From Bacteroides sp. OF04-15BH (GTDB lineage: Bacteria; Bacteroidota; Bacteroidia; Bacteroidales; Bacteroidaceae): a stretch of DNA of 64,000 nt. Below, one piece after another: positions 7,729-15,296 of the stretch. Made by a program: the position numbers and the translations under genes. The stretch's first letter is position 1. Each line of letters begins with the position of its first letter. The stretch lies in assembly GCF_003477995.1 (NCBI RefSeq), contig NZ_QUEM01000001.1, positions 190,264 through 254,263 on the forward strand, given 5' to 3'. The notes under the pieces were generated by a model. The model saw only the letters and a program-made list of their open reading frames with translations. It did not search any database and had not been told where the DNA came from.

Positions 7729-8256
7729 TCAGACTTCTATTTTGATGACACCTCCATAAGGTGTCAGATTATCGTATCCCTCTTCCATTTTCACCTGGCC
7801 GGCGAAAACCTGGGCGCAAATCAGCACCCCACCGTGTGCAAAAATGGCCACTCGTTGATAGGGTTTCTGTTTCAGTTCTTCCAGAAAAGCGCTTACTCTG
7901 TGATACAGGTCCATGAACGACTCTCCGTTTTTGGTCGGAGTATTCAGATAATCTTCAAACCATTTCCGGATTTCCGGATCATTGATCTGATCATAACGCA
8001 TCATTTCCCAGTCGCCCATGTTCAGCTCCTTGAGTCGTTCGTCGCGGATAGCTTCCGGATATCCGCAGAAATCCGCCAGTTTGGTAGCCCGGCTCAGCGG
8101 ACTGCTGTATACACAGTCGAAAGAGAGTCCCTCCAGTTGTTTTTTGGTTTCGGCAGCTTCTTCCGGAAAGGAGGCCTTCAGGGGCACATCCGTAAATCCG
8201 TAGCATACTCCTTTGGGTACATCTACAGATGTATGTCTGATTAAATATACTTCCAT
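7729..8256 (-). CDS. cobC: Alpha-ribazole phosphatase / histidine phosphatase
   Basis: This 175-residue cytoplasmic enzyme of the phosphoglycerate-mutase-like histidine phosphatase family probably dephosphorylates alpha-ribazole 5'-phosphate in the nucleotide-loop step of cobalamin synthesis. The catalytic set is visible: Arg7-His8 in LIRHTSV (phospho-histidine), Arg56 in YSSPLSRA, Glu77 in RLKELNMGDWE, and His141 in IFAHGGV. The length is normal for CobC. No other cobalamin synthesis gene is adjacent, so the CobC assignment rests on sequence pattern; a general phosphatase is the alternative. The stop is followed by a bidirectional terminator. Confidence 0.8.
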   Translation of the reverse strand: MEVYLIRHTSVDVPKGVCYGFTDVPLKASFPEEAAETKKQLEGLSFDCVYSSPLSRATKLADFCGYPEAIRDERLKELNMGDWEMMRYDQINDPEIRKWFEDYLNTPTKNGESFMDLYHRVSAFLEELKQKPYQRVAIFAHGGVLICAQVFAGQVKMEEGYDNLTPYGGVIKIEV

Positions 8257-8290
8257 AATTCAGTTTGAATTAGTTTTATGTTGATCTCTG

Positions 8291-8298
8291 CAAATGTA
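8291..8298 (-). promoter_or_regulatory. Bacteroidota -7 element for cobC
   Basis: The minus strand reads TACATTTG, matching TAnnTTTG, 34 nt upstream of the cobC start. A TTGG about 19 nt further upstream may serve as a weak -33 element. No cobalamin riboswitch is seen in this short leader. Confidence 0.55.
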
Positions 8299-8329
8299 AT
8301 GATTTCCTTCTTTTTGCCCAATAAATGAT

Positions 8330-8350
8330 GGATTTTCAAATTGAAAATCC
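8330..8350. promoter_or_regulatory. Perfect palindrome, candidate operator, with a third half-site at 8406-8415
   Basis: Arms GGATTTTCAA (8330-8339) and TTGAAAATCC (8341-8350) are perfectly complementary around one central A. The half-site TTGAAAATCC recurs at 8406-8415, touching the -33 TTTG of the next gene's promoter. It lies between two divergent promoters, as an operator would. Confidence 0.55.
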
Positions 8351-8415
8351 TCTTCAATAAATGTTTTTTATTGGTCGTGTCAGGTCGAAAATAGTAGAAA
8401 AAACTTTGAAAATCC

Positions 8416-8446
8416 TTTGGGAAGAAAGATTTTTATCTTACCTTTG
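8416..8446 (+). promoter_or_regulatory. Promoter of the unknown gene at 8504
   Basis: TTTG at 8416-8419, a 19-nt spacer and TACCTTTG at 8439-8446 form an ideal Bacteroidota promoter. The leader to the ATG would be about 50 nt and AT-rich. Confidence 0.7.
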
Positions 8447-8503
8447 TTTTTTTATAATTCGCTGATAATTAATATATTAAATAATAAATTTAAAATATAA
8501 ATT

Positions 8504-9253
8504 ATGAAATTGGAAGATAAAATTAAATCCTTTGATCTGCGTACGGAACTTGAAAATAAAAAAGAGGGAAAGAATAGAGATGAGAAACTGGTGTTGGTGT
8601 TTAAGGATTTGGCCCGACTGATTCTTCAGGGTTATTTTTTAGTTAAGAAGAATAACTGTGATTCTTTTGTAAAAGTGCAACCAACTTGTGTGGAAATTTA
8701 TTGCCATGAAGAAGGTGAGGGGGATGATAAAATCAAGGATTATATTGTCTATCATCGGAATAAGGACAACGGAGAGGATTTGAAATCCCTTTTTCCGTTG
8801 GGGGTATTGCATAATCATGTTTCCGGGATAGATATTACTTTTGAACACGGTAAGGATGCCGCACAAGCTGTTCGTTTGTCTGCTTTGATTCGTGAGTTCT
8901 CTGTAGACGAATCTCATAAAAATGAAGAGCAACTGTCTGAATTGGATAAAGTGAAAATCATAGATAAACCTACCTATTTATATGATGCTCTATATTCTCA
9001 ATATTCCGTATTTGAAGGTGGATTTAGTATCCAATGGGTTGATGGTTCGGAAGAGAAAGACTTTGAGATTTCAGAAGAACAGAGATGTAATGTGGCTGAA
9101 TATGAATTAAAGGAAAAAATGGATAAAAATAAATCTTATGAGTCTCCGGAGAAAAAAACGATGGAAGAACATCCTGATGCCCAACCGACTGCCAACAAGA
9201 AATATGTGCAGGATATGCGAATGTGGAGATTCAAAAGGAGTTCTAAGAAATAA
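8504..9253 (+). CDS. Unknown protein, 249 residues
   Basis: I do not recognise this protein with confidence. It has no signal peptide or membrane segment, so it should be cytoplasmic. A compact N-terminal part (about residues 25-170) contains VEIYCHEEGEGDDKIKDYIVYHR, a histidine-rich LGVLHNHVSGIDITFEHG and RLSALIREF, suggesting a folded domain. The last 60 or so residues are highly charged, with many Lys and Glu, and look flexible. Base composition is visibly more AT-rich than neighbouring genes. It has its own strong promoter preceded by a palindromic candidate operator, and it ends near a terminator used by the convergent heat-shock gene. Coding status is well supported by the promoter and coherent sequence. 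Confidence 0.75.
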   Translation: MKLEDKIKSFDLRTELENKKEGKNRDEKLVLVFKDLARLILQGYFLVKKNNCDSFVKVQPTCVEIYCHEEGEGDDKIKDYIVYHRNKDNGEDLKSLFPLGVLHNHVSGIDITFEHGKDAAQAVRLSALIREFSVDESHKNEEQLSELDKVKIIDKPTYLYDALYSQYSVFEGGFSIQWVDGSEEKDFEISEEQRCNVAEYELKEKMDKNKSYESPEKKTMEEHPDAQPTANKKYVQDMRMWRFKRSSKK

Positions 9254-9264
9254 AACGAACCCAT

Positions 9265-9305
9265 AAAAAAATCCCGCCCGTGGAATTTCTTCCACAGGCG
9301 GGATT
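9265..9305. terminator. Bidirectional terminator between the unknown gene and hsp20
   Basis: A long stem (9270-9278 AATCCCGCC with 9297-9305 GGCGGGATT, extended inward by TGGAA/TTCCA) has seven A residues on its left flank, giving a T-run for the minus-strand hsp20 transcript. It can also stop plus-strand transcription. Confidence 0.85.
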
Positions 9306-9326
9306 CAATTGCTGAACTATTAAGAA

Positions 9327-9764
9327 TTAGTGAATCTCAATAACACGGCTTACTTTGGCTTTTTCTTCCGGAGTGCGTTTTGGCAATTCGATGCTCAGCA
9401 CACCGTCGTGAACCTGAGCGCTGATCTTTTCTTTCTCTACATCGTCCGGCAAAATCAGGCTTTGCTGGAATTTGGTGTAAGAGAATTCGCGACGCAGATA
9501 TTTCTTGTTTTCCTTGTCCTCTTCCTTGTTTTCGGATTTCTTCTCCATGGAGATGGACAACTCGTTGTTTTCACCCAAATGGATGTTGAAGTCGTCTTTT
9601 GTCATGCCCGGAGCAGCCACCTCAACGGTATAGCTTTTGTCGCTTTCTATTACGTTGATTGATGGAGCTGTTGCATTAGCCTTAACCATCCAATCGGTAT
9701 CGAAAAAGTCATTGAAGATACTCGGTAACCAGTTCTGACCATAAGTTTTTCTCATCGGCATCAT
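9327..9764 (-). CDS. hsp20: Hsp20/alpha-crystallin small heat-shock protein
   Basis: This 145-residue cytoplasmic chaperone binds unfolding proteins without ATP and holds them for refolding. The alpha-crystallin domain covers about residues 33-140: KSYTVEVAAPGMTKDDFNIHL, the ELSISMEKK strand, YLRREFSYTKFQQSLILPDDV, and the hallmark GVLSIELPK near the end. A short N-terminal arm (FNDFFDTDWM) is typical of Bacteroidota members. The ribosome binding site (GGAG) 11-14 nt before the ATG is stronger than usual for this phylum. The gene is monocistronic with a strong terminator. No CIRCE-type element was identified upstream. Confidence 0.93.
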   Translation of the reverse strand: MMPMRKTYGQNWLPSIFNDFFDTDWMVKANATAPSINVIESDKSYTVEVAAPGMTKDDFNIHLGENNELSISMEKKSENKEEDKENKKYLRREFSYTKFQQSLILPDDVEKEKISAQVHDGVLSIELPKRTPEEKAKVSRVIEIH

Positions 9765-9991
9765 AATCTTAATCTCCTATTCTTTAGTTGTTTATTTCAA
9801 TTTGTTTCTCTCTCGCATCCCCTTTCGGTTCTGCGATTCGCTAAGAATAGTACAAATGCTGTGCCGGATGTAATTTTGTCAGATGCCAGAGTGCTTAGAT
9901 TAAACTTGTAAAAACTCTTTTAAACCATCTGGCGGGATTTTATACTCCCGAAAACTTTGTTTACTTTTTAGACAGAACAGAGTGTAGACAA

Positions 9992-10023
9992 AATGGCACA
10001 ACCCGGATAAGGATTGTGCCATT
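9992..10023 (-). terminator. Hairpin terminator after the metalloprotease gene
   Basis: Ten-bp perfect arms (AATGGCACAA and TTGTGCCATT) flank a 12-base loop, 29 nt after the stop codon of the minus-strand metalloprotease gene. The following T-run is weak (TTTGT). Confidence 0.6.
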
Positions 10024-10052
10024 CTGTACCTTTCTTGTTTTTGTATTCACCG

Positions 10053-12401
10053 TTATTTGATGGTCAGTGCCCGCGTGATGGCATCATTCAGGTTGGCAAA
10101 GTGCGCCTGAGTGCTCTTGTTGCCACTGCGTGCATACTGTGCCGTACGGGTTTTCAGGCTCTGAAGGGTCTGCAACACATAAGGGCGTGCTTTGGCGCTG
10201 ATGCCTGCACGGTTCAGATAAGACACCAGACTTTCTACAAACGTGTTCTGCAAGGCCTTTTCATAGGCACTTGGATTGGCGGTGTTGCGGAAGGTCAGGC
10301 GGGTCAGATCGGCCAGATACTCGTCGGCGGTATATTCCGGATTCAGTCCGTCAATCAGGCTGAGCAGGCGGCTCACCATGCCTGTACCGATGCTGGTGGT
10401 GTAGTTTTCCGGTTTTGAAGTGAAGCGGTTCATATACTCCGGCAACAGCCAGGTCGGTTCTGTAAATATATTGCGCTCAAAGTAAGCCAACGCATTCTTC
10501 TGGCGTGCTTTTTCCACCGGAGTGTAGATGGCTCCGCTTTCATTCACCGTCTTGAAATTGCTGTAATAACCGCCGATGTTGCGCAGCACATGATTGTTGT
10601 AGCGGTAGAACTGATTGCGGATCTGGTCGTACATGCCTTTCAGATTCTCATTATAGATATCCTTGTTGTCGTAGGTCCATTTCGGAAGAGCCGCAATTTC
10701 CCGTTTCAGATTCAGAATACCATATTCGCTGGCCTTTACGGCATCATCACCCAAATCCTCGGTCTGGCAGCGAGGATCGTTTACCCGATTGGTTTCTCCG
10801 TCGCCGAACCACAGACGCGGATTGCCCGGCAGATTCTTCTGTACCAGTTCTTCGAGCATGGCATGGTCGCTGTCCTCGTCGGTAGCTCCGATCATCGGAC
10901 GATAACCCCATTCGATGGCCCACTTGTCATAATCATTGATGCGTGGGAAGATACCGGCACGCGAAATGCCGTCCTCCGGCTGTGCCACATAATTGAAGCG
11001 GGCATAGTCCATGATACTGGGGGTATGACCGTATTTCTCCACCCATTCCTTGTTGCGCAGACTGTCTACCGGCACCGTGCTGCTGGCACCGAAGTTATGG
11101 CGCAAGCCCAAGGTGTGGCCCACCTCGTGTGAAGAAACAAAGCGGATCAGTTCGCCCATCAGTTCCTCGTCGAAGTTCATCTTCTGTGCGGCCTCATCAA
11201 TGCTTCCGGCCTGTACCATATACCAGTCGTGCAGCAGATTCATCACATTGTGATACCAGCAGATGTGGCTTTCCAGAATTTCACCGGAGCGTGGGTCGTG
11301 TACGTTCGGTCCGTAGGCATTCTCTATCGGAGAGGCCAGATAGCGGATTACCGAGTAACGTGCGTCTTCCATGCTCATGGTCGAGTCGTTTTCGGGCCAT
11401 TCCTTACCGATGATGGCATTCTTGAAGCCGGCTTTTTCGAAAGCTTTCTGCCAGTCGTTGATACCGGCGATGAGGTATTTTCGCCACTGTTTCGGAGTGG
11501 CCGGGTCAATGTAATACACAATCGGTTTGACGGGTTCCACCAGTTCGCCGCGTTTCATCTTTTCCACGTCCTCGGGGCGTGGCTCCAGACGCCAGCGGGT
11601 AATGAAGCGTTTTCCTTTGACGCGCTGCTGGTCGTCGGAGAACTCATTGAATCCGTCGGCAAAATAACCTACACGCGGATCGAAATAGCGGCGCATCATC
11701 GGTTCTTCGGGCAACAGGATGAACGAGATGTTCAGTCCGAAGGTGGCGCGTCCGGTTGAGGAGGTGGCGGGCAGATTGCCAGTAGCCGAGTTCCAGGTCT
11801 TCACAAGGCGCACCTCTGTGTTCATCGGGAAGGTCTTGATGCTTTCGATAAACGACAGGTCGCCCACCTGATTGCTCAGGTTATATTGCTTTTTCATATA
11901 GGCCGGCATACCTAAAGCCGGATTGTCCTCATTAAAGAAAGAGGTCACCTTGATGCGGCTGGCCTTACCGACATTCTTTTCAATCTTGAAGGCACCGATA
12001 ATCGGATTGTTGTTGCTTATGGTAATTGCTTTATAAATATTTTCGGTAGAGTCGGCAGTGTTGATCAGCAGTTCGGCACGCAGCAAAAGGCGTCCGTCGT
12101 TGCTTTTTTCCCAATACACCACCTGTTCGTTCATCTGTTCACCTCCGAATTTGCCGCAGTTGGCCGGAGTACTGGTGAATCGGGTAGTGGTGAGGAAACG
12201 GCGTCCGATCAGCGAATCCGGAATCTGGAAGAACCAGTCCGTGCCCGATTTGACTACCTGAAACAGTCCCTCTCTGATATCCTCTTTGGGAGCTGCGTTT
12301 TCTACTTTCTCTTTGTCTTTCTTTTTTTTCCGCTTGGCATCTGCGGGAGCGGCTACCAGACCGGCGCAGAGCAGGAGCAGAATCATCCTTGATTTTATCA
12401 T
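10053..12401 (-). CDS. Secreted zinc metalloprotease (DUF5117/DUF4953 type)
   Basis: This 782-residue exported protein belongs to the Bacteroidota family annotated as zinc-dependent metalloprotease with DUF5118, DUF5117 and DUF4953 domains. An N-terminal signal (MIKSRMILLLLCAGLVAAPADA) is followed by a strongly basic stretch (KRKKKKDKEK). The zinc site is the long metzincin motif HEVGHTLGLRH at residues 425-435, with Glu426 as the catalytic base, and a Met-turn-like SIMDYARFNY follows. The N-terminal 300 residues (FQIPDSLIGRRFLTTTRFTSTP, then YVIDP-like VYYIDP) match the family's beta-rich domains. Natural substrates are unknown. It is divergent from the large exporter operon and shares its intergenic region, so co-regulation is possible. 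The length is close to the family norm. Confidence 0.88.
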   Translation of the reverse strand: MIKSRMILLLLCAGLVAAPADAKRKKKKDKEKVENAAPKEDIREGLFQVVKSGTDWFFQIPDSLIGRRFLTTTRFTSTPANCGKFGGEQMNEQVVYWEKSNDGRLLLRAELLINTADSTENIYKAITISNNNPIIGAFKIEKNVGKASRIKVTSFFNEDNPALGMPAYMKKQYNLSNQVGDLSFIESIKTFPMNTEVRLVKTWNSATGNLPATSSTGRATFGLNISFILLPEEPMMRRYFDPRVGYFADGFNEFSDDQQRVKGKRFITRWRLEPRPEDVEKMKRGELVEPVKPIVYYIDPATPKQWRKYLIAGINDWQKAFEKAGFKNAIIGKEWPENDSTMSMEDARYSVIRYLASPIENAYGPNVHDPRSGEILESHICWYHNVMNLLHDWYMVQAGSIDEAAQKMNFDEELMGELIRFVSSHEVGHTLGLRHNFGASSTVPVDSLRNKEWVEKYGHTPSIMDYARFNYVAQPEDGISRAGIFPRINDYDKWAIEWGYRPMIGATDEDSDHAMLEELVQKNLPGNPRLWFGDGETNRVNDPRCQTEDLGDDAVKASEYGILNLKREIAALPKWTYDNKDIYNENLKGMYDQIRNQFYRYNNHVLRNIGGYYSNFKTVNESGAIYTPVEKARQKNALAYFERNIFTEPTWLLPEYMNRFTSKPENYTTSIGTGMVSRLLSLIDGLNPEYTADEYLADLTRLTFRNTANPSAYEKALQNTFVESLVSYLNRAGISAKARPYVLQTLQSLKTRTAQYARSGNKSTQAHFANLNDAITRALTIK

Positions 12402-12439
12402 GTCCGTATTAAATTAGGTGATACATTTTATTCTGAAAA

Positions 12440-12447
12440 CAAAGATA
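12440..12447 (-). promoter_or_regulatory. Bacteroidota -7 element for the metalloprotease gene
   Basis: The minus strand reads TATCTTTG, matching TAnnTTTG, about 38 nt upstream of the ATG at 12401. It lies 50 bp from the twin dyads of the divergent sigma-54 promoter. Confidence 0.55.
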
Positions 12448-12496
12448 CTTTTTTATCCCGACACCGCCTTGTTTTGAACTCTGTTTTTCGATTTTG

Positions 12497-12531
12497 TGTC
12501 CGAAAATGGACACACTGTCCATTTCCGGACA
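12497..12531 (+). promoter_or_regulatory. Two tandem 16-bp dyads, candidate upstream activator sites
   Basis: Site 1 is TGTCCGAAAATGGACA (12497-12512) and site 2 is TGTCCATTTCCGGACA (12516-12531). Each has the form TGTCC-N6-GGACA, and the whole is an almost perfect larger palindrome around CAC. Centres are 19 bp apart and lie at about -98 and -79 from the predicted sigma-54 start site. This is where a dimeric NtrC-type activator would bind. The most likely ligand is the response regulator encoded at 29338-30726 in the same operon. Confidence 0.7.
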
Positions 12532-12576
12532 CTTGCGATTTTGCTTATCTATTGGAATATCAATACTTTACGTTTT

Positions 12577-12592
12577 TGGCACGATTCTTGTT
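12577..12592 (+). promoter_or_regulatory. Sigma-54 (RpoN) promoter of the exporter operon
   Basis: TGGCACGATTCTTGTT matches the sigma-54 consensus TGGCACG-N4-TTGCW at all defined positions except one (T for C in the -12 GC). Transcription would start near 12603, just after an ATG at 12596, so translation should begin at the ATG at 12629, which also fits the adaptor family. An NtrC-family activator gene in the same operon supports the call. Confidence 0.75.
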
Positions 12593-12628
12593 ATTATGAA
12601 AAGTAAAAATGATAAAATAAACGTAAAT

Positions 12629-13873
12629 ATGGATCGTCCTATATCTCCTGTTGAAATCAGAAAACGGCGCATCAAGATTGCGCTTTCCGTAGTTTTGGGT
12701 GTTGCTGTATTGGTCGGTGCGGTTCTTTGGATCAGCGGCCAGCTTCAAACCGGTGTCAAGCAAACGTCTTTGGTCTTTTATACAGTAGATTCCGGCACTA
12801 TCGAAACCGGCGTCAGCGCTTATGGTAAGGTAGTGCCGGCTTTCGAAGAACGTATCACTTCGCCGGTAGGCTCGCGCATTATGGAAGTGTATGCCCGTGT
12901 CGGGGACACGGTAGAGGTGGGCACTCCGTTGCTGCGACTCGATTTGCAAAGCATCGAAAACGATTATAAGAAACTGCTGGACGAGGAAAAGATGAAATGT
13001 TATCAGCTGGAGCAACAGTTGGGTAATGACAAGATTTATCTGAACGACCTGGATATGCAGATCCGGATTGCCGAAATGAAACTGGATCGCATGAAGGTGG
13101 ACTGGAGCAATGAGCGCTATCTGGACAGTCTGGGATCGGGTACTGCCGATCAGGTGCGCCAGGCCGAGCTTTCTTATACGACCAGCCGCATGGAGCTGGA
13201 GCAGTTGCGTCAGAAAGTGGAGAACGAGCGTCAGGCACGCCGCACCGAACTGAAGATAAAGCAGCTGGATCTGGAGATTTTCCGTCGGTCCATGGAAGAG
13301 AAGCGGCGTACGCTGGAGGATGCCCGCATCCGTTCTCCGCGCCAGGCAGTGCTTACTTTTGTAAATACACAGATAGGAGCCCAGGTGGCACAAGGCGAAG
13401 AAGTGGCCGTAGTGTCCGATCTGAGTCATTTCCGGATTGAGGGCAGTCTGTCCGATACCTATGCCGATTTAATAAGAGTTGGAGCCAAAGTGTTGGTTAA
13501 GGTTAATGATCAGGTATTTCCCGGCATGGTATCCGGTGTAACTCCGTTGAGCGACAATGGGATGATTTCTTTTTCCGTACAGTTGGACGATAAAGTATCA
13601 TCCCGTTTGCGCCCGGGAGTGAAGGCCGACCTGTATGTGGTGCATGCCGTGCGTGAGAACGCCATACGTATGGCCAATGCCTCGTTCTATACGGGCCCCG
13701 GAGAATATCAGCTGTTTGTGCAGGATGGTGATGAACTGGTGCGTCGCAGAGTACGGTTGGGAGAATGTGACTTTGACCATGTGGAAGTGCTCGACGGACT
13801 GAAGGAGGGCGAACGTGTGGTGGTGAGCGACCTGAGTTCTTATAAGGATAAGATGGTTCTGAAAATACGCTGA
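12629..13873 (+). CDS. Periplasmic adaptor protein (HlyD/MacA-like) of the ABC exporter
   Basis: This 414-residue membrane-fusion protein should bridge the inner-membrane permeases and the TolC-type channel encoded in the same operon. It has one N-terminal membrane helix (about residues 14-34, IALSVVLGVAVLVGAVLWI), a biotinyl-lipoyl half-domain (AYGKVVPAFEERITSPVGSRIMEVYARVGDTVEVGTPLL), a long alpha-helical hairpin (about 110-240, rich in Leu, Glu and Arg: MELEQLRQKVENERQARR), the second lipoyl half (IRSPRQAVLTFVNTQIGAQVAQGEEVAVVSD) and a beta-barrel and C-terminal domain. The start at 12629 (MDRPISPVEIRKRR) is preferred over 12494 or 12596, since both lie upstream of the predicted sigma-54 start site. 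It is the first gene of the operon; a 78-nt gap follows. Confidence 0.9.
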   Translation: MDRPISPVEIRKRRIKIALSVVLGVAVLVGAVLWISGQLQTGVKQTSLVFYTVDSGTIETGVSAYGKVVPAFEERITSPVGSRIMEVYARVGDTVEVGTPLLRLDLQSIENDYKKLLDEEKMKCYQLEQQLGNDKIYLNDLDMQIRIAEMKLDRMKVDWSNERYLDSLGSGTADQVRQAELSYTTSRMELEQLRQKVENERQARRTELKIKQLDLEIFRRSMEEKRRTLEDARIRSPRQAVLTFVNTQIGAQVAQGEEVAVVSDLSHFRIEGSLSDTYADLIRVGAKVLVKVNDQVFPGMVSGVTPLSDNGMISFSVQLDDKVSSRLRPGVKADLYVVHAVRENAIRMANASFYTGPGEYQLFVQDGDELVRRRVRLGECDFDHVEVLDGLKEGERVVVSDLSSYKDKMVLKIR

Positions 13874-13885
13874 GGCTGCTGTCTG

Positions 13886-13918
13886 AAGGCAGACCGGTTT
13901 TTCTGTGAGTATTTTCCG
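13886..13918 (+). other. Hairpin-prone gap between the adaptor and first permease genes
   Basis: The gap contains GTCTG-AAGG-CAGAC followed by CGGTTTTT, and an overlapping ACCGG...CCGGT pair. This resembles a weak terminator or processing site that could lower expression of the permeases relative to the adaptor. There is no direct proof. Confidence 0.3.
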
Positions 13919-13951
13919 GTAAAGTAATATAATGGAATAGAAAAAAAGAAC

Positions 13952-15250
13952 ATGATAAAAAGTTATTGGAAACAAACATGGGCCTTGCTGTGGCAGAACA
14001 AGCTTTTCGGAGGGCTTTATCTGATCGGGACGGCACTGCCGGTCACGATGACGATGATTGTAGTGATGTATTTTCATCTGCTGACGGCTCCCGTTTACCC
14101 GGAGTTGAATCGCGACCGGCTTTATGAGGTGCGCGCAGTAAAGACTTATAATGCCGACGGGGTGCTGACCAGTGGCGGTTACTGTTCGGAAGCTATGGTT
14201 CGCCAGTGGTTTTATCCGTTACGTTCGGCCGGAAAGGTTACGGCCATTTATACGTATAACCGTAATCTGAATGACTGGCTTCAACTTGCAGACGGAAAGA
14301 GTGAGCTGAAGGTACATACGAAATATACGGATCCGAATTTTTTTCAGGTATTCGATTTTGATTTTGTAGCCGGTGCTCCGTTCTCCTGGTCCGATTTGGA
14401 GAGCGCCCGTCCCTGTGGAGTGTTGTCCGCTTCCATGGCCCGTCGTCTGTTCGGTACGGAGCAGGCTGTAGGCAAGCGCTTTACCATGAATTATATAGAC
14501 TATACGGTTACGGGGGTGGTACGCGATGCCAGTAGTCTTACTCCGACAAGTTTTGCCCAGATCTGGCTGCCTTATACCCATGTTCCGGGTTATGGAAACT
14601 ATCAGGAAGTCGGTTCCGGCGGGTTCACCACAGTCTTTCGGGTGCAAGACGAGAAGCAGGCACGGCAGTTGCAGGCCGATGTCCGTGATCTGGTGCGCCG
14701 GTATAATGTGCTGCATGCCGATGAGAAACGGTTGGAAGTTGATTTGCCGATGCCTGTATGGAAACGGAATCTGGTTCCGGGAAACATGGAAGTCGATTTG
14801 CCGGCGATGATCCGTTTTTGGGGCGGACTGCTTCTGGCCTTTCTGATTGTTCCGGCCGTGAATCTGGGAGGTATGATTTCGGGACGCATGGACACCCGTT
14901 TGCCGGAATTGGGTATCAGCCGTGCTTTCGGAGCCGGAAGGGGATATCTGTTGCGTCGGGTAGTGCGTGAGAATCTGCTCATGACTTTAGCCGGAGGATT
15001 GTTGGGTCTGGTGCTTTCCTGGATGCTGTTGGGATGGGGGCACGACTGGATTATCGGTCTGTTCGACACCTACGGCCTCATGCAGGTAGAGAATGAAGAG
15101 ATGCTGGTTACTCCGGCCATGCTGTTCTCGCCGGTACTTTTCCTGGCTGCCTTTCTGTTCTGCCTGCTGCTTAATCTGGCTTCGGCGCTCATTCCGGCCT
15201 GGCGGGCTTTGCGTGTGCCGATTGTGCAGGCGCTTTATGAAAAGAAATGA
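13952..15250 (+). CDS. FtsX/MacB-type ABC permease, pair 1 A-subunit
   Basis: A 432-residue inner-membrane ABC permease of the MacB type. One N-terminal membrane helix (LFGGLYLIGTALPVTMTMIVVMYF) precedes a large periplasmic core of about 240 residues (FQVFDFDFVAGAPFSWSDLE, FGTEQAVGKRFTMNYIDYTVTGVVRDAS). The FtsX domain with three C-terminal helices follows (FWGGLLLAFLIVPAVNLGGMISGRMDTRLPELGISRAFGAGRGYLL). The cytoplasmic ELGISRAFGA segment is where the ATPase couples. Such permeases export lipoproteins, antibiotics or peptides, or transmit force, and do not form a classical channel. It is the most divergent of the operon's A-type paralogues in its first 60 residues, apart from the one at 25041. 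A B-type partner gene follows after 46 nt. Confidence 0.9.
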   Translation: MIKSYWKQTWALLWQNKLFGGLYLIGTALPVTMTMIVVMYFHLLTAPVYPELNRDRLYEVRAVKTYNADGVLTSGGYCSEAMVRQWFYPLRSAGKVTAIYTYNRNLNDWLQLADGKSELKVHTKYTDPNFFQVFDFDFVAGAPFSWSDLESARPCGVLSASMARRLFGTEQAVGKRFTMNYIDYTVTGVVRDASSLTPTSFAQIWLPYTHVPGYGNYQEVGSGGFTTVFRVQDEKQARQLQADVRDLVRRYNVLHADEKRLEVDLPMPVWKRNLVPGNMEVDLPAMIRFWGGLLLAFLIVPAVNLGGMISGRMDTRLPELGISRAFGAGRGYLLRRVVRENLLMTLAGGLLGLVLSWMLLGWGHDWIIGLFDTYGLMQVENEEMLVTPAMLFSPVLFLAAFLFCLLLNLASALIPAWRALRVPIVQALYEKK

Positions 15251-15296
15251 TTCGGAAATCTATCAGAAACATGAAAACATTAAAACGATATAGCTT

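Noticed and set aside
12494..12628. N-terminal extension of the adaptor from an upstream ATG
   Set aside because: It would be translated from DNA containing the twin dyads and the sigma-54 promoter; the predicted transcript starts after it. The family starts near MDRPISPVE.
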